This document shows positions 26,181-37,100 of a stretch of DNA of 64,000 nucleotides, piece by piece (position 1 is the first letter of the stretch; each line of letters opens with the position of its first letter). A program made the position numbers and the translations under genes. The notes beneath the pieces were generated by a model, which saw nothing but the letters and a program-made list of their open reading frames with translations, did not search any database and had not been told where the DNA came from. The stretch comes from Pacificitalea sp040119125 (GTDB lineage Bacteria; Pseudomonadota; Alphaproteobacteria; Rhodobacterales; Rhodobacteraceae), in assembly GCA_040119125.1 (NCBI GenBank), contig JBEDTR010000016.1, forward strand, positions 310,001-374,000. The letters are read 5' to 3'.

Positions 26181-26790
26181 GCCATGTCCCTCCCGCGTCC
26201 ATGACCTTGCTATGCAGGGCGAAATCCTCGGCCAGCGTCTCCGCCAATTGTGCCTCGAGCGGGCCGGGCAGGTCCAGCGGCCGCGCTGGCGATACATTGC
26301 GTGCGGGCAAGGCAATCTGCCGCTTCAGCCGGGTTTCAAGGAATGCGATGGCCGTATCGAACCGCTCATACGCAAAGAGGTGATCGACACCGATGGCCTT
26401 GCCGCCCGCGCGCAGAAATTTCGATTGGCGCCCGACGCGCGCCGGTGCGGGCTGCTCATCCGCCAGATAGGTTGTGACAAATTCGGCAAAGCTCATGCCC
26501 TTGGTGCTGTTCGCCTTGCCGTCGAGCGCGGGGCGGGCGCGGTAGCGATACCAACTGCCCAACCAATCGCGCGGCTCCCGGATCAGCGCCATGGTTTCCA
26601 ACGGCGCGCGCCCGTCATCGGCGAAAAGCGGCGCGATCTTTTGCTGAAATCCCCGAACGCGCAGATGTTTCAGGCCGGGCGGATGCCGGATCACCAGGTC
26701 GGCTCGGTCGCCAAGAGCGGATTCGAGCGCCTGCGTTCCGGTCTTGGGCACTGCCAGCACCGCAAGCCGCGCTTGCCAGAAAATCATCAT
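26173..26790 (-). CDS. Sulfotransferase-like protein
   Basis: A 205-residue protein with a PAPS-type nucleotide loop near the N-terminus (LAVLAVPKTGTQALESAL, residues 9-26) and a 3'-phosphate-binding-like IREPRDWLGSWYRYRAR (about 71-87). These match the sulfotransferase fold, although it is shorter than most members. It could sulfate a surface glycan or simply bind nucleotide. It heads a two-gene unit with the unknown 500-residue protein, overlapping it by eight bases. The start is the ATG at 26788-26790. Confidence 0.7.
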   Translation of the reverse strand: MMIFWQARLAVLAVPKTGTQALESALGDRADLVIRHPPGLKHLRVRGFQQKIAPLFADDGRAPLETMALIREPRDWLGSWYRYRARPALDGKANSTKGMSFAEFVTTYLADEQPAPARVGRQSKFLRAGGKAIGVDHLFAYERFDTAIAFLETRLKRQIALPARNVSPARPLDLPGPLEAQLAETLAEDFALHSKVMDAGGTWHG

Positions 26791-26998
26791 GCCTGCCTGC
26801 CTCTCTGACCGTTCGGGGCTGCATTGGCGCCCCGTGTGGCGTCGTCTCGGGTCGGGCGTCGGGCCACAGCCCCCCGTATAGGAGCCCCCGTATACAAGTT
26901 ATTAACCCTGCGCGGACAATGCTCAACAGGAACGGGGCAGGGCGGGCAGGCGGATTATGCAGCAGCCCAGAGGAGTTGTGCATTAATCTACTTGATTT

Positions 26999-27039
26999 GT
27001 TCTCACTTTGTCCTCATATGCTGTGAACAAGAGGCGAAC
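26999..27039 (+). promoter_or_regulatory. SOS (LexA) box upstream of recA
   Basis: GAAC-AAGAGGC-GAAC at 27025-27039 is a perfect copy of the alphaproteobacterial LexA box (GTTC-N7-GTTC read on the other strand), 49 bases before the recA start. A second, one-mismatch copy GTTC-TCACTTT-GTCC lies at 26999-27013 in the opposite orientation. LexA repression of recA is expected from the family. Confidence 0.8.
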
Positions 27040-27088
27040 AAAAGCAGTCATTGTCGCGACCAGCGGCGTGTGAAATAAGGATGCGGAA

Positions 27089-28153
27089 ATGGCAACGGCG
27101 AACCTTCTGGATATGGTAGACAAGCGTAGTTCCGACAAACAGAAAGCCCTCGACAGCGCGCTGTCGCAGATCGAACGTCAGTTCGGCAAGGGCTCGATCA
27201 TGAAACTCGGGGCGAACAACCCCGTGTCCGAGATCGCATCCACCTCGACCGGCTCGCTCGGGCTCGACATCGCGCTGGGTATCGGCGGTCTGCCCAAGGG
27301 CCGGATCATCGAGATCTATGGGCCTGAAAGCTCCGGCAAAACCACGCTGACGCTGCATTGCGTGGCTGAGGAGCAGAAAAAAGGCGGCGTTTGCGCGTTC
27401 GTCGACGCGGAACATGCGCTCGACCCGCAATATGCCAAGAAACTGGGCGTCGATCTGGACGAGCTGCTGATTTCGCAGCCCGACACGGGCGAACAGGCGC
27501 TGGAGATCACCGATACGTTGGTGCGCTCGGGCGCGGTCAGCCTTGTCGTGGTCGATTCGGTTGCGGCGCTGACGCCGAAATCCGAACTCGAAGGCGAAAT
27601 GGGCGATAGCTCCGTCGGGGTGCATGCACGCCTGATGAGCCAAGCCATGCGCAAGCTCACCGGTTCGATCAGCCGCTCGAAATGCATGGTGATCTTCATC
27701 AACCAGATCCGGATGAAGATCGGCGTGATGTTCGGCAGCCCCGAAACAACCACCGGCGGCAACGCGCTGAAGTTCTATTCCTCCGTGCGGCTCGATATTC
27801 GGCGCATCGGCGCGATCAAGGATCGCGACGAGGTGGTCGGCAACGCAACACGCGTCAAGGTCGTCAAGAACAAGGTCGCTCCGCCGTTCAAGCAGGTGGA
27901 ATTCGACATCATGTATGGCGAAGGTATCTCGAAAACCGGGGAACTGCTGGATCTGGGCGTGAAGGCCGGTGTCGTGGATAAATCCGGGGCGTGGTTTTCC
28001 TACGGTGACGAACGGATCGGGCAGGGGCGTGAAAACGCCAAGAACTTCCTGAAGGAAAACAAGGCCATGGCGACCGAGATTGAGGATAAGATCCGTGCCG
28101 CCCATGGGCTCGAATTTGACGGTAACGCAGATGATGCTGTGACCGAGGATTAA
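27089..28153 (+). CDS. recA: Recombinase RecA
   Basis: DNA strand-exchange ATPase and co-protease for LexA in the SOS response. The 354-residue length is normal. The Walker A motif is GPESSGKTTL, the DNA-binding loops lie around SELEGEMGDSSVGVHARLMS and NQIRMKIGVMFGSPETTTGG, and the acidic C-terminus is GNADDAVTED. An SOS box lies upstream and a strong terminator follows. The ATG at 27089 has AAGGATG upstream. Confidence 0.98.
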   Translation: MATANLLDMVDKRSSDKQKALDSALSQIERQFGKGSIMKLGANNPVSEIASTSTGSLGLDIALGIGGLPKGRIIEIYGPESSGKTTLTLHCVAEEQKKGGVCAFVDAEHALDPQYAKKLGVDLDELLISQPDTGEQALEITDTLVRSGAVSLVVVDSVAALTPKSELEGEMGDSSVGVHARLMSQAMRKLTGSISRSKCMVIFINQIRMKIGVMFGSPETTTGGNALKFYSSVRLDIRRIGAIKDRDEVVGNATRVKVVKNKVAPPFKQVEFDIMYGEGISKTGELLDLGVKAGVVDKSGAWFSYGDERIGQGRENAKNFLKENKAMATEIEDKIRAAHGLEFDGNADDAVTED

Positions 28154-28185
28154 GCCCGACGGGCTGATCTGACCGGAACTGAGAG

Positions 28186-28206
28186 CGGGCCCTTGGGCCC
28201 GTTTTT
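28186..28206 (+). terminator. Rho-independent terminator of recA
   Basis: CGGGCCC (28186-28192) and GGGCCCG (28195-28201) form a stem followed by TTTTT, 33 bases after the recA stop. Confidence 0.85.
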
Positions 28207-28376
28207 CGTTTTACAGGCCGGATGTGCGGCATAGGATCGATGCGCCCAGCCGGGAACATCACGCCAAAACGACGTGAACCATGTAACGGCGTCCTCCCCT
28301 GCGCGTCGGGGATGGTGGACAGCCTTTGCCCACGGGGCTACACCTGCCCACCAAAGCCGCGACAAAAGAGCAAGAC

Positions 28377-31045
<2,669 letters not shown>

Positions 31046-31046
<1 letters not shown>

Positions 31047-31330
31047 TGAGCGCACTTTGGATCGCAAATGTTCGCGTCACCGACGAGGATGCCTATGGCC
31101 GCTATGCCAAGCTGGCAGGCCCCGCGATTGACGCCCATGGCGGCGTGTTTCTGGCGCGGGGCGGCCGCCATGTGCAATTGGAGGGGCGCGACCGCGCGCG
31201 CAATGTCGTGGCCCGGTTTCCGTCCGTCGAAGCGGCGGAAACATGCTATAACTCACCCGCATACCAAGAGGCGCTCAGCCACGCCCGCGACGCGTCCGAG
31301 CGCGATCTGGTGATCGTCGAAGAGATCTGA
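31046..31330 (+). CDS. DUF1330 family protein
   Basis: A 94-residue single-domain protein of DUF1330, a dimeric ferredoxin-like fold related to ABM proteins. Typical blocks are WIANVRVTDEDAYGRYAKLA, HGGVFLARGGRHVQLEG, RFPSVEAAETCYNSPAYQEA and RDLVIVEEI. Function is unknown. The TGATG overlap with alaS implies translational coupling. Confidence 0.9.
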
Positions 31331-31343
31331 GGCAGCGGCTGGC

Positions 31344-31706
31344 TTAGCTGGGCCAGAGCACCTCGAAATCGAGACCCGGACAGACCTTGCGCACCTCGCG
31401 GCGGATCAATTCCGGCCGTGGGGGCGCGTGGGAGCTGAGCGCGCGATAGCGTCCCCGATAGGGGGCCGCGCATAAACGGTGGGCCACGTCGAGCGCATCT
31501 GTATCGTTCCAATAAAGCGGAGATACGACGAGCACAGGCGCACATTCCGCAATGATGGGCCCAAGCTGCGCAAGATCGACAGCCCTCATCGGCACGTCGT
31601 TACAGCCCAAAAGATGCGCGAATTCAGAGGGCAGGTGGTGTTCACCCAGATATAGGATGTGATGGCATTTCTCTATGGGATCGGCGGTCATGGATGCTTG
31701 CGCCAT
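31344..31706 (-). CDS. Hypothetical protein, possible degenerate receiver domain, under a CtrA-like box
   Basis: A 120-residue soluble protein I do not recognise. Alternating strands and helices (HHILYLGEHHLPSEFAHLLG, VLVVSPLYWNDTDALDVAHR, YRALSSHAPP) resemble a receiver fold in which the phospho-acceptor position has been lost, but this is a weak impression. A TTAA-N7-TTAA site lies 13 bases upstream of its ATG. It faces away from the phoR-like kinase gene, with which it shares a divergent promoter region. Function unknown. Confidence 0.6.
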   Translation of the reverse strand: MAQASMTADPIEKCHHILYLGEHHLPSEFAHLLGCNDVPMRAVDLAQLGPIIAECAPVLVVSPLYWNDTDALDVAHRLCAAPYRGRYRALSSHAPPRPELIRREVRKVCPGLDFEVLWPS

Positions 31707-31718
31707 ACGGCACTCTCC

Positions 31719-31734
31719 TTAAGAACTAGTTAAC
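31719..31734 (-). promoter_or_regulatory. CtrA-type box (TTAA-N7-TTAAC)
   Basis: TTAA-GAACTAG-TTAAC at 31719-31734 is a full match to the alphaproteobacterial CtrA consensus, directly upstream of the hypothetical gene that starts at 31706. Binding is predicted from sequence only. Confidence 0.55.
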
Positions 31735-31759
31735 ACGACACTGGTTAAAACAGGACACA

Positions 31760-31777
31760 CAACCGAAACATCGGTTG
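31760..31777. repeat. Inverted repeat in the divergent promoter region
   Basis: CAACCGA (31760-31766) and TCGGTTG (31771-31777) form a 7-bp inverted repeat around AACA, about 140 bases upstream of the phoR-like start. It could be an operator or a small hairpin in a leader; there is no T-run on the plus strand. Confidence 0.4.
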
Positions 31778-31918
31778 GCAGATACGCGACAGAACACGCC
31801 GCGCGTCGCAAAACATTTGCACGTCCCGTATATCACCGCCGAACCGGCCTGTCGCGGTGTAGCGGCGCCGTTGCGCAGTCTTTACGCAACGAACTCTTCG
31901 CGAGGTGACGAACCTGAC

Positions 31919-32950
31919 ATGATACCGACGAGCGACCATCAGATCCTGAATGCTTTACCTTACCCTCTGGTTCTCATGGCCGGGGATCAACGCATTGCGG
32001 CGATGAACCCGCCAGCCGTCGAACGGCTCGGCGCGGGGCTGATCGGGCGCAGCTATGTGTCGCTGCGCCAGCCAGCTTTGCTGGATTGTATCGAGCAGGT
32101 TTTTCGGACCGGGCAGGCGGGTCGCACGCGCTATCCCGGCACCGGGCTGGACCGGGACCGCAGCTGGTCGGTGCTGGCCGCGCCATTGCCCGATGGTATT
32201 CTTGTCAGCTTCGAGGATGTGTCCGAACTGGAGCAGGCCGGGCAAGCACGCCGGGATTTCGTCGCCAATGTCAGCCATGAGTTGAAAACGCCGCTGACCG
32301 CAATGCTGGGCTTCATCGAAACCCTGCGCGGTGCGGCACGCGACGATGCCACCGCGCGGGAGAGGTTCTTGGGCATCATGCAGCGCGAGGCGGAGCGGAT
32401 GAACCGGTTGGTTAATGATCTGCTGAGCCTGAGCCGCGTGGAAAGCGATGAGAGGATGCGGCCCACGGCAGAGATCCGTTTGGGCGATCTGGTGACGTCG
32501 GTCATTGCCAGCCTGAGACCGGTGGCCGAGCCGCTGGGGGTGGTGATCGAGACGGAGTTTTCCGTCGACAGCCAGACCATCATCCAAGGAGATCCAGATC
32601 AGCTGACGCAGGTATTCTTTAACCTGATCGACAATGCTGTGAAATACGGCCGCGATGGCAAACGGGTCTGCGTGCACATGGAACGGGTCACCCGCGACAG
32701 TTCGCTGCGTGGCCCGGCATATCATGTCACGGTGCAGGATTTCGGTCCGGGCTTCGACCCGATCCACATTCCGCGGCTGACCGAACGGTTCTACCGGGTC
32801 GACAGTCATCGTTCGCGGGAAATGGGTGGCACCGGACTTGGCCTGGCGATCGTGAAGCATATCGTCAGCCGTCACCGTGGTAGGTTCCGGATTGAGAGCA
32901 CGCCCGGCAATGGCGCATCCTTTACCGTATCTTTACCAGCAGTAGCTTAG
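31919..32950 (+). CDS. PhoR-like sensor histidine kinase, soluble form
   Basis: A 343-residue kinase with an N-terminal PAS-like domain (ALPYPLVLMAGDQRIAAMNP, about 12-100), a HisKA domain with the H-box FVANVSHELKTPLTAMLGF, and a HATPase domain (NLIDNAVKYG, DFGPGFD, GGTGLGLAIVKH). The layout matches PhoR, the phosphate-limitation sensor, but there is no transmembrane segment and no pstSCAB-phoUB operon follows. It may still serve phosphate control, or another input. The ATG at 31919 has GAGGTGA upstream. Confidence 0.8.
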   Translation: MIPTSDHQILNALPYPLVLMAGDQRIAAMNPPAVERLGAGLIGRSYVSLRQPALLDCIEQVFRTGQAGRTRYPGTGLDRDRSWSVLAAPLPDGILVSFEDVSELEQAGQARRDFVANVSHELKTPLTAMLGFIETLRGAARDDATARERFLGIMQREAERMNRLVNDLLSLSRVESDERMRPTAEIRLGDLVTSVIASLRPVAEPLGVVIETEFSVDSQTIIQGDPDQLTQVFFNLIDNAVKYGRDGKRVCVHMERVTRDSSLRGPAYHVTVQDFGPGFDPIHIPRLTERFYRVDSHRSREMGGTGLGLAIVKHIVSRHRGRFRIESTPGNGASFTVSLPAVA

Positions 32951-33114
32951 CATATTAATTGTTTTCAGTGCGTTATTCTTAGCTCCTCCGGTGTCAGGGG
33001 AACCTCACCATGGGGCTAAAGTAACTAACTGATAATCTGTATTATGTAAATATTAACACTGAGCATTGGTGCATACCTGCGGATGTTTGCGCCTGCGTCT
33101 GCAATCCGTCATGC

Positions 33115-33178
33115 ATCGTGAAGCGCGACCAACGCGCTACGCGCCCATCGTAAAGCGCGACGAACGCGCCATGCGCCC
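33115..33178 (+). repeat. Tandem 32-bp repeat just upstream of the VWA gene
   Basis: Copies at 33115-33146 and 33147-33178 (starting ATCGTGAAGCGCGACCAACG and ATCGTAAAGCGCGACGAACG) differ at about five positions. The pair ends 12 bases before the start codon of the VWA protein. The spacing suggests a recent duplication in the leader of that mRNA. Confidence 0.8.
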
Positions 33179-33190
33179 ATGAGGATCACG

Positions 33191-34375
33191 ATGTTTCTGC
33201 CTTTCTTTCAGACCCTGCGCAGCGCTGGCATCCCGGTCTCCCTGCGCGAGTATCTCGCGTTTCTGGAGGCGCTGCACCGTGAGGTCGTGCTTTATGATGT
33301 GGAGGCGTTCTACCTTCTGGCCCGCACGATCATGGTAAAGGACGAGCGGCATCTGGATCGGTTTGACCGTGCATTCGCCGCAAGCTTTTCCGGATTGGAG
33401 AAGATCGACCCTGCCGCTGTCATTGAGGCTGTCGATGTCCCCGGCGACTGGCTGAGGAAGCTGGCCGAGCGTCATCTGACGCCAGAAGAACGTGCGGAGA
33501 TCGAGGCGCTTGGCGGCTTCGACGCGCTGATGGAAACGCTGAAGCAGCGGCTCGCGGAACAAGATGCGCGCCACCAAGGCGGCAATAAGTGGATCGGCAC
33601 CGCCGGCACCTCACCCTTTGGCGCATATGGCTATAATCCCGAGGGCGTGCGGATCGGTCAGGATCGCTCCCGCCACCAGCGCGCTGCAAAGGTTTGGGAC
33701 AAGCGGCAATTCCGCGATCTGGATGACAGCATCGAATTGGGCACCCGCAACATCAAGGTCGCGCTGAAACGTCTGCGCCGCTGGGCCCGCGATGGTGCGG
33801 CGGAAGAGTTGGACCTGAACGGCACTATTCGCGCAACTGCCGAAAACGGCTGGCTCGACGTGCGCACCCGGCCAGAGCGCCGTAATGCCGTGAAGGTTCT
33901 GCTGTTGCTGGATATCGGCGGATCAATGGACCCGCATGTAAAGGTGTTGGAGGAATTGTTCTCTGCCGCGCGCAGTGAGTTCCGGCATCTTGAGCACTTC
34001 TATTTCCACAATTGCCTTTACGAAGGTGTCTGGCGCGACAATTCCCGCCGCTGGGATGCCCAGACCCCGACGGACACGCTGCTGCGCAGCTACGGCCCTG
34101 ACTGGCATTGCATTTTCATAGGCGACGCGGCGATGTCGCCCTATGAAATCGCCATGCCGGGCGGCGCGAATGAGCATTGGAATGCCGAGGCTGGCCATGT
34201 CTGGCTGGAACGCGCGCGGGCGCAATGGCCCTCGCATCTGTGGATCAACCCGCTGCCCGAGCCGCATTGGGCCTATACGCGGTCGGTCGGCATGATCCGC
34301 GAAATTTTTGATGATCGAATGGTGCCGATGACGCTCGACGGGATTGACCGGGGCATGCGGATGCTGAGCCGCTAG
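33191..34375 (+). CDS. VWA-domain (CoxE-like) protein
   Basis: A 394-residue cytoplasmic protein. It begins MFLPFFQTLRSAGIPVSLRE, typical of this CoxE-like family. The von Willebrand A domain in the C-terminal half carries the metal-site motif DIGGS in VLLLLDIGGSMDPH. The start is set at 33191 because GAGGA (33181-33185) is ideally spaced; an in-frame ATG at 33179 lies before it. Family members usually work with a MoxR-type AAA+ ATPase as metal-cofactor or protein-complex chaperones. No such ATPase is in this window. Confidence 0.9.
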   Translation: MFLPFFQTLRSAGIPVSLREYLAFLEALHREVVLYDVEAFYLLARTIMVKDERHLDRFDRAFAASFSGLEKIDPAAVIEAVDVPGDWLRKLAERHLTPEERAEIEALGGFDALMETLKQRLAEQDARHQGGNKWIGTAGTSPFGAYGYNPEGVRIGQDRSRHQRAAKVWDKRQFRDLDDSIELGTRNIKVALKRLRRWARDGAAEELDLNGTIRATAENGWLDVRTRPERRNAVKVLLLLDIGGSMDPHVKVLEELFSAARSEFRHLEHFYFHNCLYEGVWRDNSRRWDAQTPTDTLLRSYGPDWHCIFIGDAAMSPYEIAMPGGANEHWNAEAGHVWLERARAQWPSHLWINPLPEPHWAYTRSVGMIREIFDDRMVPMTLDGIDRGMRMLSR

Positions 34376-34412
34376 GACTTAAGTGTTCAGCGCGGGTCCG
34401 CGCGCCCTGCCC

Positions 34413-35525
34413 TTATGCGGTCTGAGCGCGTCGCGGATCGCTGATTTGCCCGCCGCCGATTGCCGCGCGCACGCCCGTTGTCGCCGGAAAACTCGTCGGC
34501 AGGCCACGCGCAACCCGAACCGCAAGAAAGGCGAACGCCTGTGCTTCAAGCATGTCGCCATCCAGTCCCACATCCTCGACCGGGATCACGGGGCAATCGC
34601 ACATGGCGGCGATCATCTGCATCATCACCGGGTTACGACGCCCGCCGCCGGTGACAAGGATACGTTCGGGCGGGGTTGGGAAATGCTCGGCCCCGCGCGC
34701 CACGGCGGCGGCGGCGATGGCGGTAAGCGTGGCACAGGCATCGGCATCCGTGAGATCGGCGACCTGACCCTGCAAATCGGCGAAAGCGTCGCGATCCAGT
34801 GATTTTGGCGGCATTCGCGTGAACCAACGATGCCCGGCGAAACGCTCCAGCACCGGCTCATTCACCGTCCCCTGCCCCGCCAGCACCCCATCGGCGTCAA
34901 AGCCAAGCCCGCACCGCGCCTGCATCAGATCGTTGATCGGCGCATTGGCGGGCCCGGTGTCAAAGGCCAGCAGCGCGCCGGGGTCTTCGGGCCGGTCATG
35001 GCGCGGATCGATCCATGTCAGATTGCCCACACCGCCCAGATTGAGGAAGGCCACCGGCGCGCGCGTCCCGATCCATTTGGCCAGTGCGAAATGATATGCA
35101 GGCGCAAGCGGCGCGCCTTCGCCGCCCATCCGCACATCGTTGGAGCGGAAATCCCAGACCACCGGCAGACCCAAAACCTCCGCCAGGATACGCCCGCAGC
35201 CCGCCTGATGGGTGCCTTGTCCGCGCGGATCATGGGCCAATGTCTGTCCGTGGAAACCAACCAGATCGGCTGTGGCGAAGCCTGCCAGAACCTCGGCATG
35301 GACCATTTCCACCACCTCTGCCGCGGCCTCGCTTTCGCTGTCGCCCGGCCAATGGCCCAGCCCCGCGCGCAGCACGGCGCGTTCGGCATCCGTGTAGGCG
35401 CGATAAGCGGTTTCGCCAAACTCCATGATACGGTGCCCATCGGTCACCAGCATGGCCGCATCGACCCCGTCGAGCGACGTTCCCGACATCGCACCTGCCG
35501 CCCGCAGCGGGCCTCGCTTCAACAT
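34413..35525 (-). CDS. anmK: Anhydro-N-acetylmuramic acid kinase
   Basis: Phosphorylates and opens 1,6-anhydro-MurNAc during cell-wall recycling. The 370-residue protein shows the ASKHA-type GAMSGTSLDGVDAAML phosphate loop, FHGQTLAHDP, FLNLGGVGNLTWI, the DTGPANAPIND block and ILVTGGGRRNPVMM, which is diagnostic. The ATG at 35523-35525 is chosen; the open frame continues upstream. It is divergent from tyrS with 52 bases between. Confidence 0.95.
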   Translation of the reverse strand: MLKRGPLRAAGAMSGTSLDGVDAAMLVTDGHRIMEFGETAYRAYTDAERAVLRAGLGHWPGDSESEAAAEVVEMVHAEVLAGFATADLVGFHGQTLAHDPRGQGTHQAGCGRILAEVLGLPVVWDFRSNDVRMGGEGAPLAPAYHFALAKWIGTRAPVAFLNLGGVGNLTWIDPRHDRPEDPGALLAFDTGPANAPINDLMQARCGLGFDADGVLAGQGTVNEPVLERFAGHRWFTRMPPKSLDRDAFADLQGQVADLTDADACATLTAIAAAAVARGAEHFPTPPERILVTGGGRRNPVMMQMIAAMCDCPVIPVEDVGLDGDMLEAQAFAFLAVRVARGLPTSFPATTGVRAAIGGGQISDPRRAQTA

Positions 35526-35577
35526 GGGCTTTTCCTTCACCAACCGCGCCGGTATGAGGGGCGCAACACCTGAAAGA

Positions 35578-36846
35578 ATGGACCGAATGGACATGACCTA
35601 CCACCCGAAATCGGACTTCCTGACGGTCATCATGGAGCGAGGCTTCCTCGCCGATTGCACCGACTTGCAGGAGCTGGATGATGCGCTGATTGCCGGGGTC
35701 GTTCCGGCCTATATCGGCTATGACGCCACGGCGGCCTCGCTGCATGTGGGGCATTTGCTCAATATCATGCTGCTGCGCTGGTTTCAGAAAACCGGCGGCA
35801 AGCCGATCACGTTGATGGGCGGCGGCACCACCAAAGTGGGCGATCCGTCGTTCCGCTCGGATGAGCGGCCATTGCTGGGGCCCGAGCAGATCGACGCCAA
35901 CATCGCGGGGATGCAGCGGGTCTTTGCGCAATATCTCAGCTACGATGATTCAGAGACCGGCGCCAAGATGCTCAACAATGCCGAATGGCTTGATGGGCTG
36001 AATTACCTCGATTTTCTGCGCGATATCGGTCGGCATTTCTCGGTCAACCGGATGCTCAGCTTTGAAAGCGTCAAAAGCCGGCTGGACCGGGAGCAGTCGC
36101 TGTCCTTCCTCGAATTCAACTACATGATTTTGCAGGCGTATGACTTCCTTGAATTGAACCGCCGTCATGGGTGCCTGTTGCAGATGGGCGGGTCCGATCA
36201 ATGGGGCAATATCGTCAATGGGATCGACCTGACGCGCCGGGTTCTCGATCATGAGATCTATGGGCTGACGACGCCGCTGCTGACCACGTCGGACGGGCGC
36301 AAGATGGGCAAAAGTCAGGGCGGCGCGATCTGGCTGAGCGCCGACATGCTGAGCCCCTATGAGTTCTGGCAGTTCTGGCGCAACACGACCGATGCGGATG
36401 TGGGCCGGTTCCTGAAGCTCTACACCGAACTGCCGGTCGAGGAATGCGAGCGGATGGGCGCGCTGGAAGGGGCGGAGATCAACGAGGCCAAGATCATCCT
36501 CGCCGGCGAAGTCACCGCCCTGCTGCATGGCCGCGAGGCGGCGGATGCGGCAGAAGAAACCGCGCGTCGGGTTTTCGAGGAAGGCGGCACGGGGGAGGAT
36601 TTGCCCACGCTGACCGTCACCGCAGATGAGGCGCGCGAGGGGCTGTCGATCGTGCAGTTGATCGTGCGCGCGGGTCTGGCAAAATCGGGCAAGGAAGCGA
36701 AGCGGCTCATCGCGGATAATGGCGCGCGGCTGGACGATGCGCCGCTGACCGATGCCGGGCTGATGGTCGACGCGGCCATGCTGGCCGAGCCGGTCAAGCT
36801 GTCGGCGGGCAAGAAGCGGCATGCGTTGGTGGTCTTGGCGGAGTGA
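35578..36846 (+). CDS. tyrS: Tyrosyl-tRNA synthetase
   Basis: Class I synthetase that charges tRNA-Tyr, 422 residues from the first ATG. The HIGH-type motif is HVGHLLNIML, KMSKS appears as KMGKSQGGAIW, and QMGGSDQWGNIVNGIDL binds the substrates. A C-terminal S4 RNA-binding domain follows (about 350-415, LIVRAGLAKSGKEAKRLIAD). Three in-frame ATGs (35578, 35587, 35593) are close together; homologs tend to start at the last (MTYHPKSDFL), so the first few residues are uncertain. Confidence 0.96.
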   Translation: MDRMDMTYHPKSDFLTVIMERGFLADCTDLQELDDALIAGVVPAYIGYDATAASLHVGHLLNIMLLRWFQKTGGKPITLMGGGTTKVGDPSFRSDERPLLGPEQIDANIAGMQRVFAQYLSYDDSETGAKMLNNAEWLDGLNYLDFLRDIGRHFSVNRMLSFESVKSRLDREQSLSFLEFNYMILQAYDFLELNRRHGCLLQMGGSDQWGNIVNGIDLTRRVLDHEIYGLTTPLLTTSDGRKMGKSQGGAIWLSADMLSPYEFWQFWRNTTDADVGRFLKLYTELPVEECERMGALEGAEINEAKIILAGEVTALLHGREAADAAEETARRVFEEGGTGEDLPTLTVTADEAREGLSIVQLIVRAGLAKSGKEAKRLIADNGARLDDAPLTDAGLMVDAAMLAEPVKLSAGKKRHALVVLAE

Positions 36847-36955
36847 AGCGGGGCGAGCGTCGGAACCCGTGACTTTCGCCCCATTGTGCAACGTAAGCTT
36901 GCCCGGGGGATGGCGCTGCAACGATGGGTCGGGTGTGCTTTATCCCGGTCAAATC

Positions 36956-36971
36956 CCTCTTAGATCAGAGG
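36956..36971 (+). terminator. Short hairpin in the tyrS-dctD gap
   Basis: CCTCT (36956-36960) pairs with AGAGG (36967-36971) around six bases, about 110 bases beyond the tyrS stop. It is short and lacks a T-run, so the call as a terminator is weak. Confidence 0.25.
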
Positions 36972-37074
36972 TTAGCGAGAGCTGAGCAAGCGCCAGCCCG
37001 CGGGGCGGGCAGGCGCTCGCCCGCGCGGCCTACGGCCTTGTTCGCGGGCGGTGGAGCTCCACTGGCGGACAAAG

Positions 37075-37091
37075 CAGGGCGTTACCGCCCT
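37075..37091 (-). terminator. Hairpin at the 3' end of dctD
   Basis: CAGGGCG (37075-37081) pairs with CGCCCTG (37085-37091) around a three-base loop, ten bases after the dctD stop on the minus strand. There is no strong T-run, but its place between convergent tyrS and dctD fits a terminator. Confidence 0.5.
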
Positions 37092-37100
37092 GCCCTGCGC

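Noticed and set aside
34383..34802. Plus-strand frame of 139 residues opposite anmK
   Set aside because: It is antisense to the conserved C-terminal part of AnmK.
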